Source of the DNA: Plantago ovata
Taxonomy: Eukaryota; Streptophyta; Magnoliopsida; Lamiales; Plantaginaceae
Length of the DNA stretch: 64,000 nucleotides
NCBI GenBank assembly: GCA_028274465.1
Contig: CM051456.1
Span: 44,762,870-44,826,869 of the forward strand
Direction of reading: 5' to 3'
Position 1 is the stretch's first letter. Every line of letters begins with the position of its first letter. Of the stretch, positions 22,594-32,700 are shown one piece after another. Below the pieces are notes generated by a model. The model saw only the letters and a list, made by a program, of their open reading frames with translations, ran no database searches and was not told where the DNA came from. The position numbers and the translations under genes were made by a program.

Positions 22594-22959
22594 ACAACCT
22601 TAGCCATGTATTAGTATAGATAGGAAGCTTTCAAAATACACGTCTACAAATCTTTCTTTGGTGTTTGTAAATCGAATACTTTTAAGGCAGTACGAGTTGC
22701 ACTTTCATGCATAATTAGAACTTGATTCATAGAACGAGCATACTATCACCAGCTCTCTCCATATATTGTTAAGTCGAGTTAATATAAATTTGTTTTCTGA
22801 AATTATATATAGTTATTTAGTTAAAGCTAGTTTAGTCCCTAGAGATCGACACTCGAGGTCACCTTACCTCTGCACTACGTGTTTTGTGTAGTTGTGAGTT
22901 GCCCTTTGGCTTTCAAACAAATTTATTTGATTTTTCTAGTCTGACAATCTCGTTCATCA
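22594..22959 (+). repeat. G1 3' LTR, distal part
   Basis: Starts with the duplicated ACAAC and resumes the family A LTR (compare 27655-28022 in G2), ending GTTCATCA at 22959. The next base begins SIRE integrase sequence of S3. Confidence 0.9.
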
Positions 22960-25230
22960 TAAGAGTATTTGGTTGCAAATGCTTTGTTCTTAACAATGGT
23001 AGAGAATACTTAAGAATATTTCAACCAAAGGCAGATAAAGCGATATTTCTTGGCTACTCCTTGCATAGTAAAGCTTATAGAGTTTAAAACAAAAAGGCAC
23101 AAAAAGATCAAAGAATCAGTGCATGTTGTATTCTATGAAAAGTCACAAGGAGTCCCTCCTGAAGAAGAAATATCAGAATGTATGAAGAAGTTACTCATAC
23201 AAGAGCAAAGAACTAAATCTGATGCTAGGAATATCAAATCAAATGAACTAAATGATGATTCTGACAATGACTCACCTCCCCCAAGTCATGACAATATAAT
23301 TATAGTTCATGATAAAGAATTTCTAGCAAAAGACGCGGTTGCTCCAGAAGTTGTTGAAACTATGCAACTTCCTCTGTCTGTTGACGAGTTACCTCAAACC
23401 AGCAATGTTGAACAAGCAGTTGCTGATGAACCAATTTCAGCAGAGACACAACAATATACTAGTAGTGTTAAACAAGTACATGCTGAAGAGTCACATCCTG
23501 AAACGCAAACTTATCCAGATCCAAAGAGCAGAAAACCTGTTAATAAATGGATTAGAGATCATCCCTCTACGTATATGATTGGTGATATTGACAAACGCCA
23601 AGTGACTAGATCCAAAGTATCTACTAATCAAGGACTTGCTGAAAAAGCAAACGTCATTGAAGTAGAAGCTTTGTTCTCTTGCTTTGTTCCAGAAATTGAA
23701 CCCAAGACCATAGAAGAAGCTTTAAAGCATTCTGAATGGATCAAGGTAATGCAAGAAGAACCGGATCAATTTGAAAGGAACAAAGTCTGGAAACTTGTAC
23801 CCCTTGCTGAAGGAAAGAAAGCAATTGGTACAAAGTGGGTGTTCAGAAACAAGCTGAATGAGTCTGGAGAAGTAACAAGGAACAAAGCACGTCTAGTTGC
23901 TCAAGGTTACTGCCAGACTGAAGGATTGGACTATGATGAGTCTTATGCACCAGTTGCAAGATTGGATGCAATTAGACTTTTCTTGGCCTTTGCTGCTCAC
24001 AATGACTTCATTGTTTATCAAATGGATGTTAAAAGTGCATTCCTAAATGGTGAACTTGCTGAAGAATTCTACTTAGAACAATCCCCTGGCTTTGAACTTC
24101 CCTCAGAAACCAAGATGGTATACAAGCTTCAGAAAGTTGTATATGGCCTAAAGCAAGCACCAAGAGCTTGGTATGATACCTTAGCTAAGTTCTTGTTGGA
24201 TAATGGTTTCAAGACAGGTGAAGTTGACAAAACCTTATTTACCATGAACCATGATGGTAAAATACTCTTAGTCCAGATTTATGTGGATGACATAATATTT
24301 GGATCTAAGGACAAGCAACTTTGTGATGATTTTTCCAAACTCATGACAAACAAGTTTGAAATGAGTATGATGGGTAAATTGAATTATTTCCTAGGATTGT
24401 AAGTCAAGCAACTCAAAGATGGAATATTCATAAATCAAGCAAATTATGCAAAGGAAATGCTCATAAAGTTCAGGATCAAAGAGGAAGAAAAATCTGAAAA
24501 GATCCCTATGAGCGTTGTTATCAAATTGGGCTATACTAAACAAGATAAAAGTGCTGATGAACACAAGTATAGGAAGCTCATTGGTTCCTTGTTGTATTTA
24601 ACAACAAGTAGACCTGACATTCAGTATGCTGTTTGTGTGTGTGCAAGATTCCAATCTGATCCAAGAGAATCACACTACAAAAAGGCACTTAACATACTGA
24701 AATATGTCAAAGGTACAGTCAATGTTGGATTATGGTATCCAAAAGATTCTGGATTGGAATTGGTTGGTTATTCTGATGCTGATCATGGAGGATCAACTCT
24801 TGATAGAAAAAGTACTTCTGGAACTTCTCAGTTTCTAGGTACAAGATTAATATCATGGTTCAGCAAGAAGCAAACCTGTGTTGCCAATTCATCCACTGAC
24901 TCTGAATACATTGCGGTTGGTTGTTGCACAGCTCAAATCCTATGGATTCAGCAACAATTAAGAGATTATGGTATTTCTGCAAAGAAAACACCAATCTTTT
25001 TTGATAATACAAGTGCTATTGCTATCATGCAAAATCCTAAGTTCCACTCAAGGACAAAGCACATTGATATTACACATCATTTCATTAGAGATCATGTGGA
25101 AAAAGGAGACATTGAGGTTGTAAAAGTAGGTACTGATGATCAACTTGCTGACATCTTTACCAAGCCCCTACCAGATAATAGGTTCGCAATGCTAAGGTAT
25201 AACCTTGGATTGATTGAACTACCTCAATAA
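22960..25230 (+). pseudogene. S3 integrase C-terminus, RT and RNase H
   Basis: The first 100 nt encode the RVFGCKCF block of the integrase tail. ORF 23050-24402 covers the acidic linker and RT with YVDD near 24282-24293, and ends in a TAA at about 24400-24402 within the GLQVK block. ORF 24457-25230 holds the RT end and RNase H (Asp in YSDADHGG, Glu in DSEYIA, Asp in FFDNTSA) and ends at CTCAATAA. Only a frameshift near 23085 and that stop break this long stretch, so it is well preserved for its inferred age. Confidence 0.85.
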
Positions 25231-25250
25231 AAAGGGATACATTTGGTGGA

Positions 25251-25620
25251 TTGCTGAAACGGCATTCAGCAAGCCAATGATTGCTTATATGTGTTCCTTA
25301 TTAAGTCCCTTCCACTGACTTCTCTAAAAGGAAATGATTGTACACTATATGTTTGCTGAAACAGGCATTCAACAAGTAATTACTTCAAACCGGGTATTTG
25401 TTAGGAAACTTGATCACTTGCTGAGACAGGTACTCAGTAAAGAAAAACTTTAAAGATTGCTGAAACTGGCATTCAGACAATCAAGGATACTGAAACAGGT
25501 ATTCAAGTATCAAAAGAAAGATCTGAGACGGGAACTCAACAAAGAGCAAAAATACTTCTCAAATTTTACCTAAGGATATCTCAATATAAAAAGAATTTGC
25601 TGAGACGGGAACTCAGAAAT
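25251..25620 (+). repeat. S3 stem-loop array (best copy)
   Basis: Seven hairpins. Unit 1 at 25251-25272 has arms TTGCTGAA/TTCAGCAA around ACGGCA. Unit 2 is at 25353-25375. Unit 3 at 25418-25440 has arms TTGCTGAG/CTCAGTAA around ACAGGTA. Unit 4 is at 25457-25480. Unit 5 at 25486-25511 has arms GATACTGAA/TTCA plus a bulged A and GTATC. Unit 6 is at about 25523-25539. Unit 7 at about 25595-25620 has CTGAG/CTCAG around ACGGGAA. The loop is ACRGGNA in nearly all. Stem bases change in pairs. The units are not in one reading frame. Confidence 0.82.
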
Positions 25621-26215
25621 GTCTTTTACCTTGAAGAAATATGAGATATTTGATTAAGGGGGAATTTTCAGCAGATACAACGCTTGTTACTTGAAAAGGT
25701 AAGTGCTAAAGTCAATTTGAATAAAAATGCTAAAAAGATTCTTATTTACTTCAGCAAGCAATTAGCGTTAGAGTAAAAGAGATCAAATCCCGTGAATCAA
25801 GGTAAAATCAATTTGTGACGTTAATCATGACACAGATAAACTCGTTGTTAATCATGACATGAAATACAATCGTGGCCATTGATTTTAAAACAGATTTTGA
25901 TCCAACGGTTGATATTACAAAGAGAAAGTATGCTCTGGCGGTTTTATGTTAGTTGTCCACTACGCATTTAATGCAAAGGCTCCACTAACACAATGAATCT
26001 CTGTTTTACCCTTGCTCAGAACTCAAAACCATTGAACTTCTCACATAACAGAGATACTATATAAATGAAGAGTTAGAGAAAGACAAAATTCTTTAACTCA
26101 CATTTCCTTTCTCTGCAAATTTTTCTAGCATGTGCTCTGAATTACTGTACCTCCGGTCAAAAAGAAAAATCTCTTTTTCGTACAACTCTCAAACCCTCAG
26201 ACTACTATATAAGAG
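25621..26215 (+). other. S3 leader of the envelope-like ORF
   Basis: Noncoding. A TATA-like CTATATAAA lies at 26057-26065, about 150 nt before the ATG at 26216. A second CTATATAAG lies immediately before the ATG (about 26205-26213). Both have counterparts in S5 (complements at about 55839-55847 and 55709-55716). The rest is AT-rich with no ORF. Confidence 0.55.
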
Positions 26216-26274
26216 ATGGCTCCCAAAATACAATTCTCCAAGACCTCAAAATCCTCAAAGGCAGACAGTGCTGG
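26216..26274 (+). pseudogene. S3 envelope-like ORF, first codons only
   Basis: The ATG at 26216 starts MAPKIQFSKTSKSSKADSA, matching the start of the S5 ORF at 55704. It is cut at 26274 by the G3 LTR. Confidence 0.8.
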
Positions 26275-26710
26275 TGATGACAGTGTCTTTTACACTATCA
26301 TTCGGGTCTTTTTCACCAATTTAGCTATCCTCTTGCATGCATTTCAGTGCATTTTGTTAGAATAGTGTCACGTTTCCATTTTCTTTGACATTTTCAGGAT
26401 TTAGGTGAAAACCACACTTTTGGATATGAATCATGGCGAAACAATGAAGTTTTGGTGCAACGAGATCACCCGTGGTGTGTAAAGGAGTACCGGGACGAGT
26501 TTCCAGGCCAAAAGACAACGTTTCGGAGCTCAAAACCGTGCCCGATGCCAAAATCGAAGACTTGGAAGAAGAAAAGGCACGGGCAACTCTCTGCCCGTGC
26601 CAGGCCCACCGCCTGGTGTCCGGCGGTCCGCCTGGTACCAGGTGGCCCGCCGGGGAGATGCCGACAGACAATTATATATATTTGTAAAGTTGCGAATTTT
26701 CATATCTTAG
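26275..26710 (+). repeat. G3 5' LTR, first part
   Basis: TGATGACAGTG start, promoter hairpin with arms GGCACGGGCA (26576-26585) and TGCCCGTGCC (26592-26601), GC palindromic region to about 26660, TATA-like ATTATATATA at 26671-26680. Its last five bases CTTAG (26706-26710) are the target duplicated by G2. Confidence 0.88.
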
Positions 26711-28022
26711 TGATGACAATGTTTTTTACACTATCAATCGGGTCTTTTTCACCAATTTAGCTATCCTTTTGCATGCATTTTAGTGCATTTTGTTAGAATA
26801 GTGTCACGTTTCCATTTCTTTTGTTATTTTCAGGTTTTAGGTGAAAATCGCGCTTTTGGTTGTAAATCATGGCGAAACAATGATGTTTTGGTGCAACGAG
26901 ATCACCCGTGGTGTGTCAAGGAATACCGGGACGAGTTTCAAGGCCAAAAGACCAAGTTTCGGAGCTCAAAACCGCGCAAGGGGCCGAAATCGAAGATCCG
27001 GAGGAAGAATTTGGCACGGGCAACTCTCTGCCCGTGCCAGGCGCACCGCCGCGTGCGCGGTTGTCCGCCACATGGCCGGCGCACCGCCACGTACGGGCGG
27101 TCCGCCGGGGAGCCTCCGACAGAAACTATATATATTTCCAAAATCTGCGAATTTTCATTCTTTCATCATTATTTTAAAGACTTAAACCCTAGAGCTTGTT
27201 CTGGGTATATTTTCTCTTAGAACCATTGTATCTTAGCGAATTTGGAGCAAGAGTAGAGATTTGGACATCAATTGATCTCACCTTGCTAGATCTTTGTGAG
27301 TTTAGCAATTCACCGGAGATTGACAACCTTTGGTGGTAACTTTGTATCTCACAATTCTGCTATTTATCTTTCAATTCAACCATGTTTTCATTCATTATTG
27401 CTTCGATTATGATTGTTGATTGTGTTATTGATATGAGTAGCTAAGCATCTAGTTGGTGATAGTATGTGAATTCGTAGCTAGGGTTCATATTATGCATGAT
27501 TGAGTTTCTGAGTCTTTTACTTGTTTAATTATCTTAATTCGATTCTTTGATCCGACTAAGCCAATATCTTTGTATGAAAGTGTTAAACACTTGGAAAATT
27601 CAAGATCATCGATTCAATAATTATAATTTGCAAGTAATGCTTGAACTAAGACTAACAACCTTAGCCAAGTATTAGTATAGATAGGAAGCTTTCAAAATAA
27701 ATGTCTACAAATCCGTCTTTGGTGTTTGTTAATTCGGATTACTTTTAAGGCAGTACGAGTTGCACTTTCATGCATAATTAGAACTTGATGGCTAGAACGA
27801 GCATACTATCACTAGCTCTCTCCATATATTGTTAAGTCAAGTTAAGATAAATTTGTTTTCTGAAATTATATATAGTTATTTAGTTAAAGCTAGTTTAGTC
27901 CGAAGAGATCAACACTCGAGGTCATCTTACCTCTGCACTACGCGTTTTGTGTAGTTGTGAGTTGCCCTTTGGCTTTCAAACAAATTTATTCGATTGTTCG
28001 AGTCTGACAATCTCGTTCATCA
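26711..28022 (+). repeat. G2 5' LTR (1312 bp)
   Basis: Begins TGATGACAAT and ends GTTCATCA, so the termini are inverted TGATGA/TCATCA. It is the only uninterrupted family A LTR in the window and the reference for the others. Confidence 0.92.
27013..27138 (+). promoter_or_regulatory. G2 5' LTR core promoter: hairpin, GC palindromes, TATA box
   Basis: Arms GGCACGGGCA (27013-27022) and TGCCCGTGCC (27029-27038), then GGCGCACCGCC at 27040-27050 and 27078-27088 and GGCGGTCCGCC at 27096-27106, then the TATA box CTATATATAT at about 27126. Spacing from the last palindrome to TATA is about 20 nt. Confidence 0.75.
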
Positions 28023-28025
28023 AAT

Positions 28026-28044
28026 TGGCGCCGTTGCCGGGGAC
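28026..28044 (+). promoter_or_regulatory. G2 primer-binding site (Asp tRNA type)
   Basis: TGGCGCCGTTGCCGGGGAC lies three bases after the LTR. This is the sequence used by Athila/Tat gypsy elements and matches the 3' end of plant tRNA-Asp. Confidence 0.9.
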
Positions 28045-28179
28045 TATAACTCCTTTTTACTCTTTAGCTTACTTATCTTTTCAACATTCAATTCTCAGAG
28101 TTAGTAGTTTAGTTAGTTTGTCTCGATTAGTAGTTGAATTCCGGATCTTGGCGATTTCTAACAGGACTGATTTTTAGTT

Positions 28180-29734
28180 GTGAGTTACTCATGTCACAGA
28201 AATTCAGGTTTTGTGATGGCTCGCCCACTTTTGAAATCATGGGTTCAACCCAACCAAGAACGGATGAGAGGTCCGGCTATTGTTCTTTCTGCTGCAACTC
28301 ATGATTTGGAGATAAAAAATTATATGTTCCAGCAACTCCCGAGGTTCTATGGGTTGGCTAGGGAGGATGTTATGGGATACTTGAATGATATTGAGGATTT
28401 CATCAACAATCTTCCAAGGCCCGGAGCAGGGATAACGGATGATGAGCTTTGGATGAAGGTTTTTGCTATGGGGCTTGGTGATAAAGCCAAGGCATGGTTA
28501 GGCTCTCTGGAAGCCGGATCACTAGACACCTGGGCCAAGGTGTTTTCTGCTTATGGAGAAATATTTTCCCCACACCTTGACTACCGCACTGAAGGCACAA
28601 ATCCGCGGTTTCAGGCAAGATTATGATGAAACCATCTACACTGCTTTGGAGAGGTTCAAGGACCTCAAGAACAAGTGCCCACACCATGGGATGGATATCT
28701 CTGATCTAGTTCAGCACTTCTACGATGGGCTCACCAATGAGAGCCAACAGGTTGTGGATTTCCAATGACGAGGAAATATCTGGGAGGAAACCGCCGAAGA
28801 TGTGTGGGCGTGTTTTGAAAGGCTCGCGAAGGGATCTCAGTTCAAGGATCCAAAGGGTATGAACATGAGGCGTGTAGTTGAAGCTCCAACGAAACCCGAG
28901 GTGCAGTTGAACGGTGTGAGTGGGGATAGGTTTGATGGCTTCGCCCATGAGATGAGGCAGGCTCTTAAGAGCTCGATGGGGCAGCCTCTTTCCAATGACG
29001 TTTGCATGGTGTGCAAGAACTATGGGCATGGGGCTCATATGTGTAGGTCTGATTTGGCCAATGATGGTGTTTATTGGGTGGAAGCAGGAGAAGAAGAGGT
29101 GTTTGCTGCAGAACTTGGGGAGGCTAGCTATGGGCAAGATGGTAGGAATCCTCGTGGTGGATATTGGAAGATGGGGTTCCGAAGCAACCAAGGTTATGCA
29201 ACCCAGAACCAGACCTATGGACCTAACCAAGACCGTAGTAATCTCAACTACAGTAATGATCATTGTGAGAACCCTCCCCCTAGAACCGAAGCACCTAAGT
29301 CCAAGTCAGCTGCTCTTTTGGACACTTTGCAGAAGATGGCTGATAATACTCAGGGGTTTATGAAGAGGTATGAGGAAGATTCGGAGAAGACGAGGAGTAG
29401 GCTCGATCAATTGGAGGCAAGTACTAGGCTTGCTCACCAAAAGATGCAAGAGCTAATAGACCGTGGAGCGAGTAGGGAGCAGGGGAAGTTGCCTAGCAAT
29501 ACTGAGAAGTCGATGTCCATCACTTTGGTAGGGGATCTCCCTGTGGAGATTACAATTAAGAAGGTTGCGGCATGCAAGTGTTGCGAACACGGTGAGCCTC
29601 CACTTGCTAAGGAGGAAGATAAGGGCCTTGGTTTTGAAGTGAGTGATGAGGAGCAAGAGGATCCTGAGCCAATCACTGATAGCTTCGATGTCAAGATTGG
29701 GTTGGTAGTCTCGATGATGTCCGTGCTACACTAG
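28180..29734 (+). pseudogene. G2 Gag
   Basis: Likely start at 28180 or the internal ATG at 28216 (MARPLLKSW). The capsid-like retrotransposon Gag region runs to about 28760. A small deletion near 28551 shifts frame (the G4 gag shows the original spacing) and a TGA at 28766-28768 interrupts it. The frame then stays open to 29734. A CCHC knuckle CMVCKNYGHGAHMC (C-x2-C-x4-H-x4-C) is at about 29005-29046. A helical, charged region around 29330-29470 may be a coiled coil. Two lesions only, so it was functional recently. Confidence 0.82.
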
Positions 29735-30138
29735 ATACGGGATCTTACTCTAATGTGCTCCCCATGAATGTGTTTGAGAAGAGTGGCCTGGGAGAGCTTG
29801 CGCGGCACAAGGCCATTGTGCAACTAGCGGATGGATCCTTTGTACGACCGGAGGGCATTGTAAAGAATGTATTGGTCAAGATTGGTGAAGCTTCTGTCTA
29901 CACCAATTTCGTTGTGATGCCGACGTCTACACTTGGGATAAGTGATGTTGTTCTCTTGGGGCGAACATTCTTGACCAAATTACGCTCCGTAATCGACATC
30001 TACAGGAGAACTTGCACCATTGAGGTGGATGGCAAGCAACATGTGTTGCAAGTCGTATCTGATCCTAGTCCTCGCTTTAATGTTTCTCATGCTATTAACT
30101 TTTTTGGTCCTGCTGCGTATGTTATTTCTCATTCTTAG
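29700..30138 (+). pseudogene. G2 aspartic protease
   Basis: Active site D-T-G at 29734-29742, in a different frame from Gag, so a frameshift near 29700 separates them. The flap and second-half motif (VVLLGRTFL) follows near 29950-29980. Stop at 30136-30138. It differs from the D-L-G-A-S protease of G1 and G3. No RT follows, and the sequence passes into a noncoding region with a hairpin-forming CCGGGAGGCAACCCGG at about 30249-30264. Confidence 0.8.
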
Positions 30139-30436
30139 GTACTGGGTATGAGGAAGAGATCGATGAAGGGGAAGTCTAGTACCCGTAAGGACAAGAACTA
30201 AAGAGCGAGAAGAAGTCGAGTCAGAGACTTTTAAATAATGGCGCTTTCCGGGAGGCAACCCGGAGTTTTATTGCTTTTTTGCATTGCATACATACATCGA
30301 ACAATTGGTTTTTGATAAGTTTGTGTGGTTTCTGTATTGTTTTGTGCTTATTGTATGTGTTTGAGTGAAGTTTTTCGAGTGTTTCTTTGAGGAAAATGTT
30401 TTGGAGTGAAAATTTTGTGAGAGGGGCCGAAAAAAT

Positions 30437-30575
30437 TCGGCCCCCAGCCTCTGTAAGTGGGAGGCGCACCGCCTCCCATGGGGGGCGGTCCGCCCCCCAC
30501 TTTCAGAGAGCCAACGGCTCTCTGGAGCTGTGGGGCGCACCGCCCCACACCCAGGGCGGTCCGCCCCACATGCCC
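30437..30575. repeat. GC palindrome cluster E: five consecutive hairpins
   Basis: Hairpins at 30459-30477 (arms GGGAGGCG/CGCCTCCC), 30480-30498 (GGGGGGCGG/CCGCCCCCC), 30505-30523 (AGAGAGCC/GGCTCTCT), 30530-30548 (GTGGGGCG/CGCCCCAC) and 30554-30566 (GGGCGG/CCGCCC). Arms differ between units but stay complementary. The cluster stands just upstream of the leader of the extra ORF, as the LTR clusters stand upstream of TATA. Confidence 0.85.
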
Positions 30576-31350
30576 AGAAATCTCAAAAGCGAGATTTTCC
30601 TCTCCTTTCCCTCATTCTTCATCCTTTCTCTTCCTTTTACACCCAAAATCAAAATAAATCCCAAAATTCTTCACTCTTCCATAATTCTTCCAATTCTCCA
30701 CCAAATTTTGTGTTCTTTAGCTTGAATCGAAGCCCATTACGTCCTCTTCATCTTCATCCGAACAAATCTCTTCATACTTCATCCGATTTCCATATCTGAG
30801 GTAACCCGTCAAGAACCCTAATTTTTGAAATTGGGGGTTTTTTGATTTTTGCTTCAATTGAGCATATATGATGTATGGGTTACGTGTTTGTGTGATTATT
30901 ACATGATTTCTCTATCAATTGCATGCTTAATTTCGTTGGGATGGTTGAATCGGGGCTTTTGCTCAATTAGGATTTCTAAGTCTTGATTGCATTGTTTTGA
31001 TTCGTTCATGCCTATTTAAACTCGAGCAAATTGATACGATGACTATAGATTATTGGGTAGAACACTTGATTGGGTAGATTGTGAGATTTTTGGTGATTTT
31101 TGATACTATGGTATGCATGTTGCCTTATGAATTTGAGGTTATTCGTTGTCTAGCATGAGCTTTGATTATGATATAGTACATGATTGTGATGAATTGCATG
31201 ATTGCTCTTAGCATAGGTAGCTAGACTATAACAGGGGGTAAGGGAATAGAGTTGGTCGAAGTTGACACTCGATTACTTGCACACATTGCATTTGCATTAG
31301 TATATCGTTTTTCTTGAGTACAAGATACTAATTGCTGCGTTTCAGGTACC
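30576..31350 (+). promoter_or_regulatory. Leader of the G2 extra ORF with probable 5'-UTR intron
   Basis: A pyrimidine-rich stretch (about 30596-30800, many CTTC/TTCC/CATC words) resembles a plant 5' leader. A good donor (CTGAG|GTAACC, about 30800) and a good acceptor (GCGTTTCAG|GTACC, about 31346) bracket about 545 nt of T-rich intron-like DNA just before the ATG at 31351. No TATA box is evident between the GC palindromes and the leader. Inference: an internal promoter or a spliced subgenomic leader. Confidence 0.5.
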
Positions 31351-32700
31351 ATGGTTCGTGATAGGAAGAAAGCAGGGCCATCCAAGAGCAAGAAGGGAAA
31401 GGGAGCAGCCTCGAGCTCCCGACCCAGCGATGCCTATGAACCATCGCTCCAAGCGATCTCCATTCGACCGGACCTTGAGGAGGAAGCTGCCTCAGTTAAG
31501 CCCCGCCCCATAGTCCGTGACCGCAAAATCCAAATCCCAGCAAGCCATGCTAACACACCGGCGTGTCGAATGCTCTATAGCTTGGAGGGGAGAAGGAACT
31601 GGAAGTGGTACACCTCCAACCGGTTCCAGGGGTACGATGTATCGCTACTTCAAGAGTTCTACATAGGATACACAGACCGTGCGGACATGGGGGGTATCCC
31701 AGTATGGAACACACTAGTGCCGTGGACCCCCCAAACTATTTCAGACTTCATCCATTTAGGGGAACGGGAGTTCACCGGGAGTGCAGACGCATACAGGTAC
31801 TTGAGGGCCAACCGGGTGATTGACGACAGCGTCACACAGGTGTCTGCCACAGGGATTATGTCTACCCATATGGCAACAGACCGGAGAGACTGAACAGGAA
31901 GGACCTCAACCTTGAGGCTAGGACGGCTATGAAGTTCATCATAGCCAATCTCATTCGTCGGTCCAATGATACTTCGATTCGGCCATGGTATGCAGATCTT
32001 ATCTACTGTCTTTTGGGTCGGCATAACATTGATCGGCAACATCATCTATGAAGAGTATGAGAGGCATTGGAATAAAAACAGGAAGCCCTTTGTCTTTCCC
32101 TGCCTGATCACCGCCTACTACAATTACCACGGGGTAGAGGGTATTGACGAGACCGGCTCAATCACCTCGACCTTGACTCCAGCATCTATCACTGAGCAGG
32201 AGCATAGGTTCCGACAGACCATACATTCAGCTTCCCCCACCGATGACTCACCACCTTCCTCACCGAGTGATGGGGATGATATGGAGACAGATGATCGGGA
32301 CCCTATTCCAGACACCGCCGCTCCTAGTGGGTCACGGGACCCTATTCCAGACACCGCCGCTCCTAGTGGGTCACAGCAGCCACCTCGGGCCACACATGGT
32401 TCCTGTGGATTTGATTTTACTGAGCTCAGGACCTACCTCGATGACAGATTCCGTGCTTTCGATGCCAATGTTGCAAACCTGACCACCACCGTACAAGGTT
32501 TGCAGCATACTCTTGATGGATATGTTGCCCAGTGCAATAGTGATTGGGAGCTCGCGGAGGAGCATCGCCGGAACGATAGGTAGCTCATTTTGCAGCAGTC
32601 GATGCTCTTGGACGGGCAGCAGGAGACCCTACAGCAGTCCCAGGATCTTCTCTCAGACATGTGGAACGACTATTACGGGGATTATGACCCAGATTACTAG
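31351..32700 (+). pseudogene. G2 extra ORF (aORF, plant-transposon/envelope-like type)
   Basis: The ATG at 31351 opens a basic Lys/Ser-rich start, then a globular domain with the look of the plant transposon/envelope-like proteins found in Athila and SIRE elements (e.g. FPCLITAYYNYHGV near 32095-32130). Frameshifts occur near 31850-31890 and about 32010-32040. A 39-bp unit encoding DPIPDTAAPSGSR is tandemly doubled (32296-32373). The C-terminus is heptad-like and Gln-rich. A TAG at 32581-32583 interrupts, and the same frame continues to a stop at 32698-32700. No signal peptide or clear membrane segment. Function unknown. Confidence 0.65.

Larger units (their letters stand above)
1..22959 (+). 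mobile_element. G1: Athila-type Ty3/gypsy element, 3' part, interrupted
   Basis: Seen: decayed protease, RT, RNase H and integrase (1-3507), a 2 kb noncoding 3' region, a polypurine tract and an LTR that starts TGATGA at 5539. The LTR stops at 6458 and resumes at 22594 after a 16 kb SIRE insertion, ending TCATCA at 22959. The 5' LTR and gag lie upstream of the window. Known: the RT-RNaseH-IN order and the long 3' noncoding region fit the Athila/Tat branch of Ty3/gypsy, whose Asp-tRNA primer site is seen in the related G2. Inferred: G1 sits in SIRE S3, because integrase-coding SIRE sequence begins abruptly at 22960. Confidence 0.88.
22960..26274 (+). mobile_element. S3: SIRE fragment hosting G1 and G3
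   Basis: Begins in the integrase C-terminal region right after the G1 LTR and ends in the first codons of the envelope-like ORF, where the G3 LTR starts. It holds most of RT and RNase H, the best stem-loop array and the leader of the envelope-like ORF. S3 is inferred to be the oldest layer, since two gypsy elements are inserted in it. Its left part should lie upstream of the window. Confidence 0.82.

Noticed and set aside
25251..25620. CRISPR-like array
   Set aside because: The repeats are short, imperfect, unequally spaced hairpins in a plant retroelement. They lack the constant repeat and spacer lengths of CRISPR.
30387..30799. Pro/Gly/His-rich ORFs on both strands
   Set aside because: They are translations of the GC palindrome cluster, open on both strands because of its composition; no domain or start context supports them.
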